51,408 bases of DNA from Pallidibacillus pasinlerensis (GCF_009996845.1 NZ_JAACYS010000014.1:1-51408); one strand, 5' to 3'; numbered from the stretch's first letter, positions 28,067 through 36,554 are shown. Translations and numbers: made by a program. Notes: generated by a model not told the origin, from the letters alone.

Positions 28067-28309
28067 ATGGAACGAATAGTTATATATACACAACCAGATT
28101 GTCCACCATGTGAAATTACGAAAAGATATTTCCAAGATCAAAGAATTGAATACATTGAAAAAAATGTAAGACAAGATAAACAAGCATACAACGAATTAGT
28201 TAAAAAATACAAATCATACTCAACACCGACAGTCGTTATCGGTGAAAAAGTGTTTTCCGGGTTCAAATTAAATGAAATAGAGCAAGAACTTTTCGGAAAA
28301 AACTCTTAA
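28067..28309 (+). CDS. Glutaredoxin-family thiol oxidoreductase
   Basis: An 80-aa thioredoxin-fold protein of the glutaredoxin/NrdH type. The redox motif CPPC is at residues 12-15 (YTQPDCPPCEITKRYF), the cis-proline is in STPTVVIG, and a C-terminal GFKLNEIE helix follows. It probably reduces disulfides in the cytosol; the partner is not evident. ATG 28067 follows AAGGAGTG. Divergent from ykuJ. Confidence 0.85.
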   Translation: MERIVIYTQPDCPPCEITKRYFQDQRIEYIEKNVRQDKQAYNELVKKYKSYSTPTVVIGEKVFSGFKLNEIEQELFGKNS

Positions 28310-28413
28310 GAAAATCTTTTCCAATCATAATTTTCCACACAAAAAGAAGTCTATACAATTAAATCAAATTAAAATTCTTTTCTTGTTCAAAATAAAGGAG
28401 GATCACAAGACAA

Positions 28414-28614
28414 CTATTTGCTTTTTATTGTTTGATACAGATCCTCCACTGCTTTTCTAATTGTTCGATCTCGTTGATAACCCGTACTTGATACGGTATA
28501 ATCATTCAAAGTCGCAAACACTTTTCCTCGAGAGCCTGCATGGTAAAAACCATATATATATATTTTGCACAAACCAATTGGTGTTGGAACAAGCATGATT
28601 TCAAATTTTTTCAT
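28414..28614 (-). CDS. Conserved small protein, unknown (66 aa)
   Basis: A 66-aa protein reading MKKFEIMLVPTPIGLCKIYI, then GSRGKVFATLNDYTVSSTGY and a terminal basic helix. I do not assign a family. ATG 28614 has GGAG six bases upstream, better than ATG 28629. The composition (beta-rich middle, charged C-terminal helix) looks like a real folded small protein. It is divergent from ykuE. Confidence 0.6.
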   Translation of the reverse strand: MKKFEIMLVPTPIGLCKIYIYGFYHAGSRGKVFATLNDYTVSSTGYQRDRTIRKAVEDLYQTIKSK

Positions 28615-28777
28615 TTTATACTCCTGCATTATTATTTTTAAATCAACTACCTATTACATTATAAATACTTCAATACAAATACGTAAAGTAATTTATTTTT
28701 TATTAATCTATTTTATAGAAAACGAACTAATGCAAACAGAAAAATATTTTGATAATATAAAGTTAAGAGTTGATACG

Positions 28778-29644
28778 ATGGGTAGAAAAATTTCAAGAAG
28801 AAGCTTTTTGAAACAAGTGGGCAAAGTATCTATCGCTTCGATCGTAACAGGAATCATAGGACATTGTTACATAAAACATATCGAACCAAAATGGATTGAA
28901 ATTACACATCATCCGATTCATCACCCACTAATTCCACCGAGCTTTAATAATTTTAGAATCATTCAATTTAGTGATACTCATCTAGGTTTTCATTTGGACT
29001 TTGACCAATTTGAAAAAATCATTCAAACAATTTCTAATCAATTTGCAGACTGTATTATTTTTTCTGGTGACCTAGTAGATAATTTATTATCCTTTTTCGA
29101 ATTTGAGCATGTCATTCTTTTATTAAGTCAATTACAAGCTCCCTTCGGAAAATTTGCAGTATATGGTAATCATGATCACGGCGGTTGGGGTACGGAAAAA
29201 TATGCAGACATAATGAGAACATCAGGTTTTACCTTATTACGAAATGAATCTGTTTCTATTGTGAATGGTAGTGATGAGCAGATTACTTTAACGGGAATTG
29301 ATGAACCAATTTTAGGTAAACCCGACATTGAAAAAGCTGTAAAAAATAATCCTACCGAACAATTTACAATTTTAATTTCCCATGCGCCTGATTTAGCAGA
29401 TGAAGTGAAAAATTATCCCGTTCATTTGCAAATAAGTGGGCATACCCACGGTGGACAAGTCCAAATGCCCTTTGTTGGACCGATTATCACACCGCCAAAG
29501 GGGCAAAAATATACAGATGGATTTTATGAAATAACGGACAATTTTTCATTATATGTCAATCGTGGACTTGGTACAACGAGGCTACCCTATCGCTTTTTGT
29601 CCCGTCCTGAAATAACACTTTTTACCCTTCATAATAAAAATTAA
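28778..29644 (+). CDS. ykuE: YkuE, Tat-exported metallophosphoesterase
   Basis: A 288-aa calcineurin-like phosphoesterase. The twin-arginine signal SRRSFLKQ (residues about 6-13) followed by a hydrophobic stretch marks Tat export to the wall. Metal-binding motifs are in order: FSDTHLG, SGDLVDN, GNHDHGG, SHAPD and SGHTHGGQ. The C-terminal YVNRGLGTTRLPYRF is typical of YkuE. I start at ATG 28778 because it places the signal at the N-terminus and gives the family length; the upstream open frame to 28565 is hydrophobic AT-rich non-coding sequence. Confidence 0.9.
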   Translation: MGRKISRRSFLKQVGKVSIASIVTGIIGHCYIKHIEPKWIEITHHPIHHPLIPPSFNNFRIIQFSDTHLGFHLDFDQFEKIIQTISNQFADCIIFSGDLVDNLLSFFEFEHVILLLSQLQAPFGKFAVYGNHDHGGWGTEKYADIMRTSGFTLLRNESVSIVNGSDEQITLTGIDEPILGKPDIEKAVKNNPTEQFTILISHAPDLADEVKNYPVHLQISGHTHGGQVQMPFVGPIITPPKGQKYTDGFYEITDNFSLYVNRGLGTTRLPYRFLSRPEITLFTLHNKN

Positions 29645-29657
29645 AGGAGGTAGGCAA

Positions 29658-30113
29658 ATGGGATCTGCCCAGAAAACTTCTACTGATTTCCCTGTTGATA
29701 CGTTAGCAAAAGCACTCTTTATCGTAAACCGCCATGCAAAAACGGCTCTTGATTCAAAATTTTTATATTCATTGAAGCATGCCGCAATAAAGATAATGTT
29801 AGAAGAAGGTAAAGCAAAGAAAGTTGGCCTCCATTTTTCAAGAAATCCACGTTTTAGCCAGCAGCAATTGGTTGTCCTTGTCTCTTGTGGCAACTACTAT
29901 TTTCACATCCCTCCAACAAAAGAAGATATCCAAAATTTAACGAATCTCGGTAAGTTAGATGATAATGTTCGTAACCCGAAGACAGTGTTTCCTTTAAAGG
30001 AAGCGAAGCGTGTTTTGCAAATTTATACTGGATTAAAACCGCCAAAACAAACGCGTCATTCGCATAGGAAACCGCGCTATCAAAAGCCAGTCTTTAAACG
30101 GTTAGGTGAATAA
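29658..30113 (+). CDS. ykyB: YkyB family protein
   Basis: A 151-aa protein of the YkyB family with the characteristic TLAKALFIVNRHAKTALD and a very basic C-terminus (HSHRKPRYQKPVFKR). No known enzyme motif; the function is unknown. ATG 29658 follows AAAGGAGGT 14 bp after ykuE, so they are probably one operon. The basic tail could bind nucleic acid, but that is only inference. Confidence 0.88.
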   Translation: MGSAQKTSTDFPVDTLAKALFIVNRHAKTALDSKFLYSLKHAAIKIMLEEGKAKKVGLHFSRNPRFSQQQLVVLVSCGNYYFHIPPTKEDIQNLTNLGKLDDNVRNPKTVFPLKEAKRVLQIYTGLKPPKQTRHSHRKPRYQKPVFKRLGE

Positions 30114-30151
30114 TCCATCCCTTCTTTGTCATACATAATTATTTTCATAAG

Positions 30152-30182
30152 AAAATGGGCTCACATCCTGTGACCCATTTTT
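30152..30182 (+). terminator. Terminator after ykyB
   Basis: AAAATGGGCTCACA pairs with TGTGACCCATTTT (one bulge), with T residues following. Confidence 0.75.
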
Positions 30183-30274
30183 AATTTACTATTTATTAGT
30201 TGCAAAATTTTCCAATTTCCGTGATGAATTTGTGGTAGGATTATTTTAAAATTAAGGTTTAACGGAGTAGTAAA

Positions 30275-30730
30275 ATGAAACAATTTCTTATAAGGTTCTC
30301 GTTCTTTATTAGTATTTGGGTTCTGTTTTACTTTTTTGAAGAATCCAATGTTACGACCACTAAATTACTTATAACGTGTTTTATCATTATTTTGTACTTT
30401 TTCTTACCAGTTACAAAATTCCCTTCCATTCATTATTGTTTACTTCACAGCTTGACACTTCTATTTTATTTCCACACTGCAACTAGTAGTTCATTAGCTA
30501 ACTTCTTGTTATTTTTCTATTTTGCCATAGAGGCAATGTTTAAATTAAAAAGCAATCTTTTTAAGATGTTAATAGCATCAACATTCGGAGCATACCTTCT
30601 TATAACTTTAATTTTGGGACCGTTTGATCTTGATAAAACCATTATCCTCGGTGTTTTCTATTTTGTTGTTATAAAAGCAAATGAAACCGTCAATAATAAT
30701 TGCTCATTGAAAGTAGATTTTCGCTCATAG
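30275..30730 (+). CDS. Polytopic membrane ORF truncated at a repeat array
   Basis: A 151-aa protein starting at ATG 30275 behind CGGAG. It has about five hydrophobic helices (for example ISIWVLFYFF, LLITCFIIILYFFLP, ILGVFYFVVIKANE). This layout resembles the membrane sensor part of small histidine kinases, but no kinase domain follows. The last ten or so codons are already inside the TCGCTCAT-type repeat array that begins at 30700. I suspect the 3' part of a longer gene was replaced by the array. It could also be a complete small membrane protein. Confidence 0.5.
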   Translation: MKQFLIRFSFFISIWVLFYFFEESNVTTTKLLITCFIIILYFFLPVTKFPSIHYCLLHSLTLLFYFHTATSSSLANFLLFFYFAIEAMFKLKSNLFKMLIASTFGAYLLITLILGPFDLDKTIILGVFYFVVIKANETVNNNCSLKVDFRS

Positions 30731-31008
30731 AAACAGATTTTTACATTTTATTAGTCGTATTCGCTCATTGATTAAAAAAAGTCGCTCATAGAAGGTACAC
30801 ATTCGCTCATAGAAACAGATTTTTACATTTTATTAGTCGTATTCGCTCATTGATTAAAAAAAGTCGCTCATAGAAGGTACACATTCGCTCATAAAAATCC
30901 GATTCGCTCTTAGATTGAAAAAGTCGCTCATTGAAATGTGCAAATCGCTCTTTAAATTGACCAAGTCGCTCTTAAAACTTAAGTTTTCGCTCATAGAAAG
31001 TGAGAAAG
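30700..31008. repeat. 21-bp tandem repeat array, core TCGCTCAT
   Basis: Thirteen copies of the core T(C/T)GCTC(A/T)T begin at 30700, 30721, 30761, 30782, 30803, 30843, 30864, 30885, 30904, 30924, 30945, 30966 and 30987. Spacing is 19-21 bp, with two gaps of 40. A higher-order exact duplication is present: 30721-30802 equals 30803-30884 (82 bp). The core is followed by variable AT-rich sequence. There is no CRISPR-like unique spacer pattern. The array fills most of the gap before ykwC. Confidence 0.9.
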
Positions 31009-31142
31009 ACCCTTTAAATGGTTAAAATTACAAAAAACAGAAAAGCTTTTTTAAAGAACATATTAAATATCTCTGTATTTTCGCCCCAGCATTAATATTT
31101 AACGAATAAATATACTCATTTTTTCATCTTCTCAAAAAAAAA

Positions 31143-31166
31143 CCAACCACATCCTCCTGCGGTTGG
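31143..31166 (-). terminator. Terminator after ykwC
   Basis: CCAACC (31143-31148) pairs with GGTTGG (31161-31166); the minus strand runs into nine T residues. Confidence 0.75.
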
Positions 31167-31190
31167 TCAAAACCATACAATATAAACAAA

Positions 31191-32069
31191 TTAAACATCC
31201 CAATATTTATATAAAGCTTGTGTTCCGCTGTTTTCTTCACCTTGGGCAGCGAGTTTTTCATACATTTCTTTTGCAAGGGCAAGACCCGGTAAATCTATAC
31301 CCATTTTTTCAGCTTCATTTAGTGCAATGGTCATATCTTTAATAAAATGTTTAATGAAAAAGCCGGGTGTGTAATCTTCTTTCAATATTCTTGGTGCATA
31401 GCTCGACAGTGAAAAACTTGCAGCTGCACCGGTTGAAATTGTATCAACGACCTTTTGTACATCAAGTCCTGCCTTTTTCGCATAAACTAACGCTTCACAA
31501 ACCCCGATCATTCCAGAAGCAATTGCGACTTGGTTTGCCATTTTCGTATGTTGTCCTGCACCAGCTTCACCTAAATATGTAATGTTTTTCCCCATCACTT
31601 CAAATAACGGTAAAACATAATCAAAGGCATCTTTATCACCGCCGACCATAATTGCCAGACGTGCTTCCCGAGCTCCGATGTCACCACCTGAAACTGGCGC
31701 ATCTAAAACAAAAATGCCCTTTTTCTTTCCTTCTTCATACAACTTCTTCGCTAATGATGGAGAGGAAGTTGTCATATCGACAAAATATGTACCCTCTTTA
31801 CCATGCGTAATTAATCCGTTTTCTCCTAAATATGTCTCCTCCACATCTTGCGGAAAGCCGACAATCGTAAAAACAATTTTAGCTTGTTCCGCCACCTCTT
31901 TCGGTGAATCTGCCCAAATTGCGCCTTTTTCTACTAATTCATCTGCTTTTGCTTTTGTTCGATTGTATACATATAACGGATAACCTGCTTTTAGAATATG
32001 CCCTGCCATACTTTTTCCCATTACACCAAGGCCGATAAACCCGATTGATGGTTTGTCTGCAACTGTCAT
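31191..32069 (-). CDS. ykwC: YkwC, 3-hydroxyisobutyrate dehydrogenase-family oxidoreductase
   Basis: A 292-aa beta-hydroxyacid dehydrogenase that uses NAD(P). The Rossmann motif is GFIGLGVMGKSMAGHI, substrate binding DAPVSGGDIGAREA, and the catalytic Lys lies in GAGQHTKMANQVA. The substrate (3-hydroxyisobutyrate, tartronate semialdehyde or another) cannot be read from sequence. ATG 32069 follows GGAGG; the frame extends to 32093. It has its own terminator and is separated from the ptsH pair by the terminator at 32135-32161. Confidence 0.88.
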   Translation of the reverse strand: MTVADKPSIGFIGLGVMGKSMAGHILKAGYPLYVYNRTKAKADELVEKGAIWADSPKEVAEQAKIVFTIVGFPQDVEETYLGENGLITHGKEGTYFVDMTTSSPSLAKKLYEEGKKKGIFVLDAPVSGGDIGAREARLAIMVGGDKDAFDYVLPLFEVMGKNITYLGEAGAGQHTKMANQVAIASGMIGVCEALVYAKKAGLDVQKVVDTISTGAAASFSLSSYAPRILKEDYTPGFFIKHFIKDMTIALNEAEKMGIDLPGLALAKEMYEKLAAQGEENSGTQALYKYWDV

Positions 32070-32134
32070 TTTCCATCCTCCCCCAATTCTCAATTTATTT
32101 ATATTTTACCATATCACTTTTTCCATTACGAAAA

Positions 32135-32161
32135 AGAGGCATCCATTTCAAGGACCCCTCT
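32135..32161 (-). terminator. Terminator after the EI-N-like gene
   Basis: AGAGGCATCC and GGACCCCTCT (32135-32161) form an imperfect stem; TTTTT follows on the minus strand. It shows that the truncated Enzyme I homologue has a clean 3' end. Confidence 0.65.
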
Positions 32162-32163
32162 AC

Positions 32164-32871
32164 TTATTTGCTTTTATACTGATTTAACAATTCTTCAGTT
32201 GGATTAATATGTACTTGTCCCGTTTCCCCATCTAAAATAAGTAAATCCCCGTTTAAAATTTCGGTAGTCGCACAATTTGTTCCGATAATGGCCGGTATAT
32301 GTAAAGACTGTGAAAACAAACTTACATTCGAAAATTGAAAGTCATAGTCAGTAACAATACCGATACAATATTTTCGGTTAAACTGGCTAGCAACAATCGG
32401 AGAAAAGTCTTCTGTAACAAGAATGACTTCTTCCATAATTAAACTATGATTTAGAATGGGTTTATTTTCTAAACAAGCAAGCAAAATATTTTCGGCTTCT
32501 TGTAAAAATGTAACATCAACTTCGTCTTTTAAATGACTAAAGGTTTCCATAACTTCCTGTATCGCAAATTCCGCATTTACATGATCTACTTCAATCACCT
32601 GTTTTATAGAATCTATCAATTCACGATTTTGAAAAAGTAAAAGCAAGTCTTCATAAATCGGCTTTTCTTCGTCGAAAAACGTCTGGATATATTCCTGAAC
32701 ATTTTTCACGAACTGTATAGCCTCATTTATACTTACGAACAATCGCTTCACTTGTTCATCCGTATCAGTGACGATTCGCTTAGTATAGTCAACCCTTCTC
32801 TTTTTAACACAATAAGCCTTGCCTATTACAATTTTTTCGGAAGTTGGAATACCTTTAATCCAAGTTGACAT
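32164..32871 (-). CDS. Truncated, active-site-less PTS Enzyme I homologue (EI-N only)
   Basis: A 235-aa protein that aligns with only the N-terminal half of PTS Enzyme I (normally about 570 aa). It covers the HPr-binding helical domain and the phosphohistidine domain, and stops at NPTEELLNQYKSK, the point where EI passes to its PEP-binding barrel. The catalytic loop of true EI, GGRTSHSAIMA, is replaced by DFQFSNVSLFS, putting Asn at residue 182 where the phosphorylated His should be. Flanking IVTDY and SLHIPAIIGT remain alignable. It starts inside the ptsH stop (TAATG). It cannot work as EI; an HPr-binding or regulatory role is inference. The frame is intact and followed by a terminator. Confidence 0.8.
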   Translation of the reverse strand: MSTWIKGIPTSEKIVIGKAYCVKKRRVDYTKRIVTDTDEQVKRLFVSINEAIQFVKNVQEYIQTFFDEEKPIYEDLLLLFQNRELIDSIKQVIEVDHVNAEFAIQEVMETFSHLKDEVDVTFLQEAENILLACLENKPILNHSLIMEEVILVTEDFSPIVASQFNRKYCIGIVTDYDFQFSNVSLFSQSLHIPAIIGTNCATTEILNGDLLILDGETGQVHINPTEELLNQYKSK

Positions 32872-33137
32872 TATTCAGCAAGTTCCTCATCTTTTAATAA
32901 TTTTTCTAAAGATGCCATTGCTAATTCTTCGTCAGTACCGTCAATTGAAATTTTAATTTCAGAACCACCTGGGATACCTAAAGACATTACACCCATGATT
33001 GATTTTAAATTAACGGTTCTATCTTTATACGTTAAAGAAATTTCTGATTCAAATTTACCCGCTGCTTGAACTAATAAAGTTGCTGGACGAGCATGAATCC
33101 CTGTTTGTGAAATTACTGTATATGTTTTTTCAATCAT
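32871..33137 (-). CDS. ptsH: HPr phosphocarrier protein
   Basis: An 88-aa HPr. The phospho-His is in GIHARPAT (H15) and the regulatory serine in [11 protein letters not shown] (S46), so it is HPr and not Crh, which lacks the histidine. HPr carries phosphate from Enzyme I to sugar permeases and, when Ser46 is phosphorylated by HprK, is the CcpA corepressor. ATG 33137 follows AGGAGTGAG. Its stop overlaps the start of the EI-N-like gene. A complete ptsI usually follows ptsH; here it does not. Confidence 0.95.
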   Translation of the reverse strand: MIEKTYTVISQTGIHARPATLLVQAAGKFESEISLTYKDRTVNLKSIMGVMSLGIPGGSEIKISIDGTDEELAMASLEKLLKDEELAE

Positions 33138-33381
33138 TTTTTCTCACTCCTCCTAAAATGAAATCAATCTTAAAGTAAATTTTTTGAATTAATACATAAC
33201 TCTAATTTAGTATTATAACATATCTTATCCGCTTTCACCTTAATTAAGTTATCTTTTTGTAAAAAAATTCAATATGTAACAAATTTGAAATTTTATTTCA
33301 AGTTTACCCTCACTTTCCTATTCGATACGTTATTTTTCCCTTTATCGTCCATATTTATTGCGTTCACATTTTCTTAAAAAT

Positions 33382-33410
33382 AAAAACTGACTCAAATTGA
33401 GTCAGTTTTT
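33382..33410. terminator. Terminator after ykvT
   Basis: AAAAACTGACTC pairs with GAGTCAGTTTTT, a near-perfect symmetric stem just after the ykvT stop on the minus strand. Confidence 0.85.
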
Positions 33411-33414
33411 AAAA

Positions 33415-34014
33415 CTATTTTGCAAATACGTGATTACCAATTGTAATTGTTACTTCTCTTGTCGCCACGTAATCACTAGTTGATGTTTTCGGATTGTAGA
33501 AAAAGATGGAACCATTTCCTTGACCGCGAAATGCTAAAGCTTCCTTCACCGCTTTAACCGATTCTAAATCTGCTGGTAAGTTAATTTGACCATTAGCTAC
33601 CGGTGTAAATGCGTAATAGCCATGATCTATTGCGTAAATTACTTCAGAAATTGTATTCGGAAAATCAGGGTGATCGACACGGTTTAATACGACCGTCGCC
33701 ACCGCCACTTTTCCTTCATACGGTTCACCTTTTGCTTCCGCATTAACTAATCGAGCTAATAAATCTAATTCTTGTTGAGAAATTTGTTCAGGAATCGTTA
33801 ATTGTTGACCTGGATAAATTAATGAAGAGTTTAATTGATTCCTAGATTGAAGTTGAAGTACAGGAACGCCATAAGTTTGGGCAATTTTATATAATGAATC
33901 GCCCGTTTTAACTGTATAATTCGTTGCTGCTTCTGTATGATTAATAGGTAAAATAGAAATCATCGTACCTAACGCTAATGTTGCAATAACACCTTTTTTA
34001 AGTTTTTTAAACAT
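33415..34014 (-). CDS. ykvT: YkvT-like LysM/SleB-type cell-wall hydrolase
   Basis: A 199-aa exported protein: signal peptide about residues 1-29 (cleavage after TEAA), one LysM peptidoglycan-binding domain (about 32-75, YTVKTGDSLYKIAQ) and a Hydrolase_2 (SleB/CwlJ) catalytic domain (about 80-199). The latter has LLARLVNAEAKGEPYEGKVA with the likely catalytic Glu, followed by VVLNRV and GNGSIFFYNPKTS. It probably cleaves spore cortex or vegetative wall peptidoglycan. ATG 34014 follows GGAGG. Monocistronic with its own terminator. Confidence 0.9.
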   Translation of the reverse strand: MFKKLKKGVIATLALGTMISILPINHTEAATNYTVKTGDSLYKIAQTYGVPVLQLQSRNQLNSSLIYPGQQLTIPEQISQQELDLLARLVNAEAKGEPYEGKVAVATVVLNRVDHPDFPNTISEVIYAIDHGYYAFTPVANGQINLPADLESVKAVKEALAFRGQGNGSIFFYNPKTSTSDYVATREVTITIGNHVFAK

Positions 34015-34127
34015 ATTGCACCTCCAAGTTTTTTAAAGCACATAATTAGCCTAACAACGAATCTAGCAACAATGCAATAGTTGAAACTTGGAAATGCAAC
34101 CATTATTTTTCCAATGAAAATTACATT

Positions 34128-34322
34128 TTAACTTCTCGGTTCATCTAAATACCTATAAAGGACATTTCCACCGCGTTTCGCAACTCCACGAAAATGTTTA
34201 AAGTCAGGGCGTCTAACTAATACATTCCGGAAAACTTCAAAATCCTCTTTTGCAACGGTGTATTCAGGCAACTGTTTCGCTGCTAATTGATCCAATATTT
34301 CCTGTGCCTTTTGCTCATCCAT
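34128..34322 (-). CDS. Conserved small protein, unknown (64 aa)
   Basis: A 64-aa, charged, probably helical protein (MDEQKAQEILDQLAAKQLPE, later FEVFRNVLVRRPDFKHF). No membrane segment or known motif; I do not recognise the family. ATG 34322 follows GGAGGGACAG. It is divergent from ykvS. Strong codon structure and ribosome binding site support it being real. Confidence 0.65.
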   Translation of the reverse strand: MDEQKAQEILDQLAAKQLPEYTVAKEDFEVFRNVLVRRPDFKHFRGVAKRGGNVLYRYLDEPRS

Positions 34323-34452
34323 GCTCTGTCCCTCCTGTATTTAAATGAATTATCAAAAAACATTTGAAATTCACTGAAATATTCCCTTTACATTTTTCTA
34401 ATAATATAGCAAACTAGTATTTAATTATAAATAAAGTAAGGAGAGAAGTAAA

Positions 34453-34641
34453 TTGAAAAAGAAAGCTACTGTTGGAAATGTAATCGAATTCAAAAATGGT
34501 TTGCGCGGAGTTGTTGAAAAAGTTAACGAGAATTCTGTAATCGTTAATTTAACATATATGGAAAATTTCCATGAACTTGATTTAAATGAACGCACTGTCG
34601 TTAATCATAAAAATTATAAAGTTATTGCTGATTCAATGTAA
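34453..34641 (+). CDS. ykvS: YkvS, DUF2187 family protein
   Basis: A 62-aa protein of the DUF2187/YkvS family, with the KOW-like beta-barrel pattern VGNVIEFKNGLRGVVEKVN and the conserved end RTVVNHKNYKVI. Function unknown. It starts at TTG 34453 with AAGGAG eight bases upstream; no ATG would give the conserved N-terminus. Followed by a terminator at 34702-34735. Confidence 0.88.
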   Translation: MKKKATVGNVIEFKNGLRGVVEKVNENSVIVNLTYMENFHELDLNERTVVNHKNYKVIADSM

Positions 34642-34701
34642 GCGTTACCTTTGCATCGTAATTAGTACCTCTTTTCACTTGAAATATAATAAATTTATCC
34701 G

Positions 34702-34735
34702 AAGGAATGTAACCGTTTTACCGTTTACGTTCCTT
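34702..34735 (+). terminator. Terminator after ykvS
   Basis: AAGGAATGTAACCG pairs with CGTTTACGTTCCTT (wobble and one mismatch), followed by a T-rich tract. Confidence 0.7.
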
Positions 34736-34862
34736 TATTTTTTACGAATGAATCATAATTTTCGAATAAAACTAAAATATAAAGCGTTTTACTTTCCTAT
34801 CTTTTTCAATCAGACCGTTTATGTTAAAATGTTATCTGAGTTTGAAAGGAGAAAGTTAATTT

Positions 34863-35477
34863 ATGAAAAAAGCCTTCACCGATTGGAAATTTCTTTTAGG
34901 ACTAGTTTTAGCAAATGCACTTATATACTTTGCTTATAATCAAGGTAAAGTATTTTGGTATATACAAACTGGTTCAATGTTATTTTTAATCTCATATGCG
35001 ATATTAAATGAAGATGTAGATGACCGCATTTCCCTAGGTCAATATTTGTTTTATGGACTATTATCCGGTGCTGCACTATACGGTGTCTTTTGGCTCGGTG
35101 ACCTGTTACTTAACTTGTTAAATTTCACATCATTGTCAAATCAAGTAACAAAACTATACAATAAATTTTCACCGGACGCGATTTGGCATTATATCGCCTT
35201 AATTTTAATTATTGTACCAGGTGAAGAATTTTTCTGGCGCGGATTTATTCAAAAACGTTTATTAGCTTCAACCGGTGTTTGGACAAGTGTCATCGTATCT
35301 ACTGTTTTTTATAGTATCGTTAGCTTATATTCTGGATACATATTACTAGGCATTGCTGCTTTAATTTGTGGATTTGTTTGGGGAACGCTTTACGCTTGGA
35401 AAAGAAGTTTGCCCCTTGTGATTATATCCCATTTAACGTTCAACTTGTTACTGCTCGTCTTTTTCCCAATTGTATAA
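34863..35477 (+). CDS. CPBP-family intramembrane metalloprotease
   Basis: A 204-aa membrane protein with about seven hydrophobic segments. CPBP (Abi/CAAX protease) motifs are present: GEEFFWRGFIQKR (EExxxR) and ISHLTFN (HxxxN/B) near the C-terminus. Family members are glutamic intramembrane proteases with roles in prenyl-protein processing or bacteriocin immunity; the target here is unknown. ATG 34863 follows AAAGGAGA. Convergent with ykvI, sharing a terminator. Confidence 0.85.
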   Translation: MKKAFTDWKFLLGLVLANALIYFAYNQGKVFWYIQTGSMLFLISYAILNEDVDDRISLGQYLFYGLLSGAALYGVFWLGDLLLNLLNFTSLSNQVTKLYNKFSPDAIWHYIALILIIVPGEEFFWRGFIQKRLLASTGVWTSVIVSTVFYSIVSLYSGYILLGIAALICGFVWGTLYAWKRSLPLVIISHLTFNLLLLVFFPIV

Positions 35478-35479
35478 AA

Positions 35480-35541
35480 CAAAGGCTGCCAAAAGATCTA
35501 CTCACGAAAAAATGTGAACTGAACCTTTTAGCAGCCTTTTT
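35480..35541. terminator. Bidirectional terminator, CPBP gene/ykvI
   Basis: AAAGGCTGC (35480-35488) pairs with GCAGCCTTT (35530-35538); TTTT follows on the plus strand. Confidence 0.75.
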
Positions 35542-36554
35542 TATTTAATAACAAGAATAAGTAAAAATGCTAAACTAATATATCCGAACAATGGATACAG
35601 CGTACTAAGTAAAGTACTATAATCAACAATACTTATGCAATAAGCTACTGCCAGAATACATGTAGCAATAACAAGCGAACCGCCACTTGTCCCCTTTCGG
35701 ATAAACCGCTCCAATCCATACACATTCCCAATAACCGAAGTAAAAATTTCCCCATAAATAATAAAAATATAGATTAAATAAACTATAGGTGCCAATGTTT
35801 CCATCATAACGGCCATAGGAATATGATAGTTAGTTACTCCTGGCAGTTGAACAAGGGTTACGTGACTTGCGATTAATATAATTGTTAAGGCAGCACCGCC
35901 GAGGATACCTCCCCATTTCACAACTTTTTCATCACCAATTTCATTTGCAGCTGGTACGAGTACAGCCGTGGCAAGGCTAATATTAAATGCTGCATAGGCA
36001 AAACCACTACTTATGACTCCAAAGGTAAACCGCTCTGCAAACATAACGTTTGGCCAAAATTCTGGTAGTTGAAAAGAAAGATAGGCTAACATTAAACAAA
36101 AAGTAATTAAAACAGGAACGACAAATGAATTAACGAGAACGAGACCGCTCGTCCCAATTGTTAAAACGATTAAAGTTAGAAAAATCGTCACGAATACACC
36201 AAGTTGTTTTGGTAAAAGTAATTGTTCTTCAAATACACTCCCGGAACCAGATAACATGACGGCGGAAACACCCAGCAACATAATAAACATGATGACATTA
36301 ATGATTGGTGTAATGTAAGGACCAAACATATACAAATTTAATTGATGGAAACTTTTCGCCTCTAATCGAATCGCAAGCAGCATAATTTTGACACCAAACC
36401 AAATAAAACATAATCCAGCAATAATAATTCCGATTAACCCATATAAACCATATTGCGAGAAAAACTCAACTATTTCCCTCCCTGTAGCAAACCCAGCACC
36501 TACGATCGTTCCGACATAAACTGAGGCTAATTGGAAAGATTTTTTCCATTTCAA
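35541..36554 (-). CDS. ykvI: YkvI family membrane transporter
   Basis: A 337-aa polytopic protein with about ten membrane helices and the N-terminal glycine-rich GTIVGAGFATGREIVEFFSQYG typical of YkvI, distantly related to amino-acid/polyamine and sodium-coupled LeuT-type transporters. Substrate unknown. ATG 36554 follows GGAGGCGA. It is divergent from clpE and not obviously part of an operon. Confidence 0.85.
   Translation of the reverse strand: MKWKKSFQLASVYVGTIVGAGFATGREIVEFFSQYGLYGLIGIIIAGLCFIWFGVKIMLLAIRLEAKSFHQLNLYMFGPYITPIINVIMFIMLLGVSAVMLSGSGSVFEEQLLLPKQLGVFVTIFLTLIVLTIGTSGLVLVNSFVVPVLITFCLMLAYLSFQLPEFWPNVMFAERFTFGVISSGFAYAAFNISLATAVLVPAANEIGDEKVVKWGGILGGAALTIILIASHVTLVQLPGVTNYHIPMAVMMETLAPIVYLIYIFIIYGEIFTSVIGNVYGLERFIRKGTSGGSLVIATCILAVAYCISIVDYSTLLSTLYPLFGYISLAFLLILVIK

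Noticed and set aside
30700-31008. Possible CRISPR array
   Set aside because: Cores are only about 8 bp, the intervening sequences are themselves duplicated, and there are no cas genes. It is a tandem repeat array.
34586-34939. 117-aa plus-strand ORF between ykvS and the CPBP gene
   Set aside because: It overlaps two real genes in another frame and spans a terminator; its hydrophobic composition is typical of AT-rich non-coding DNA.
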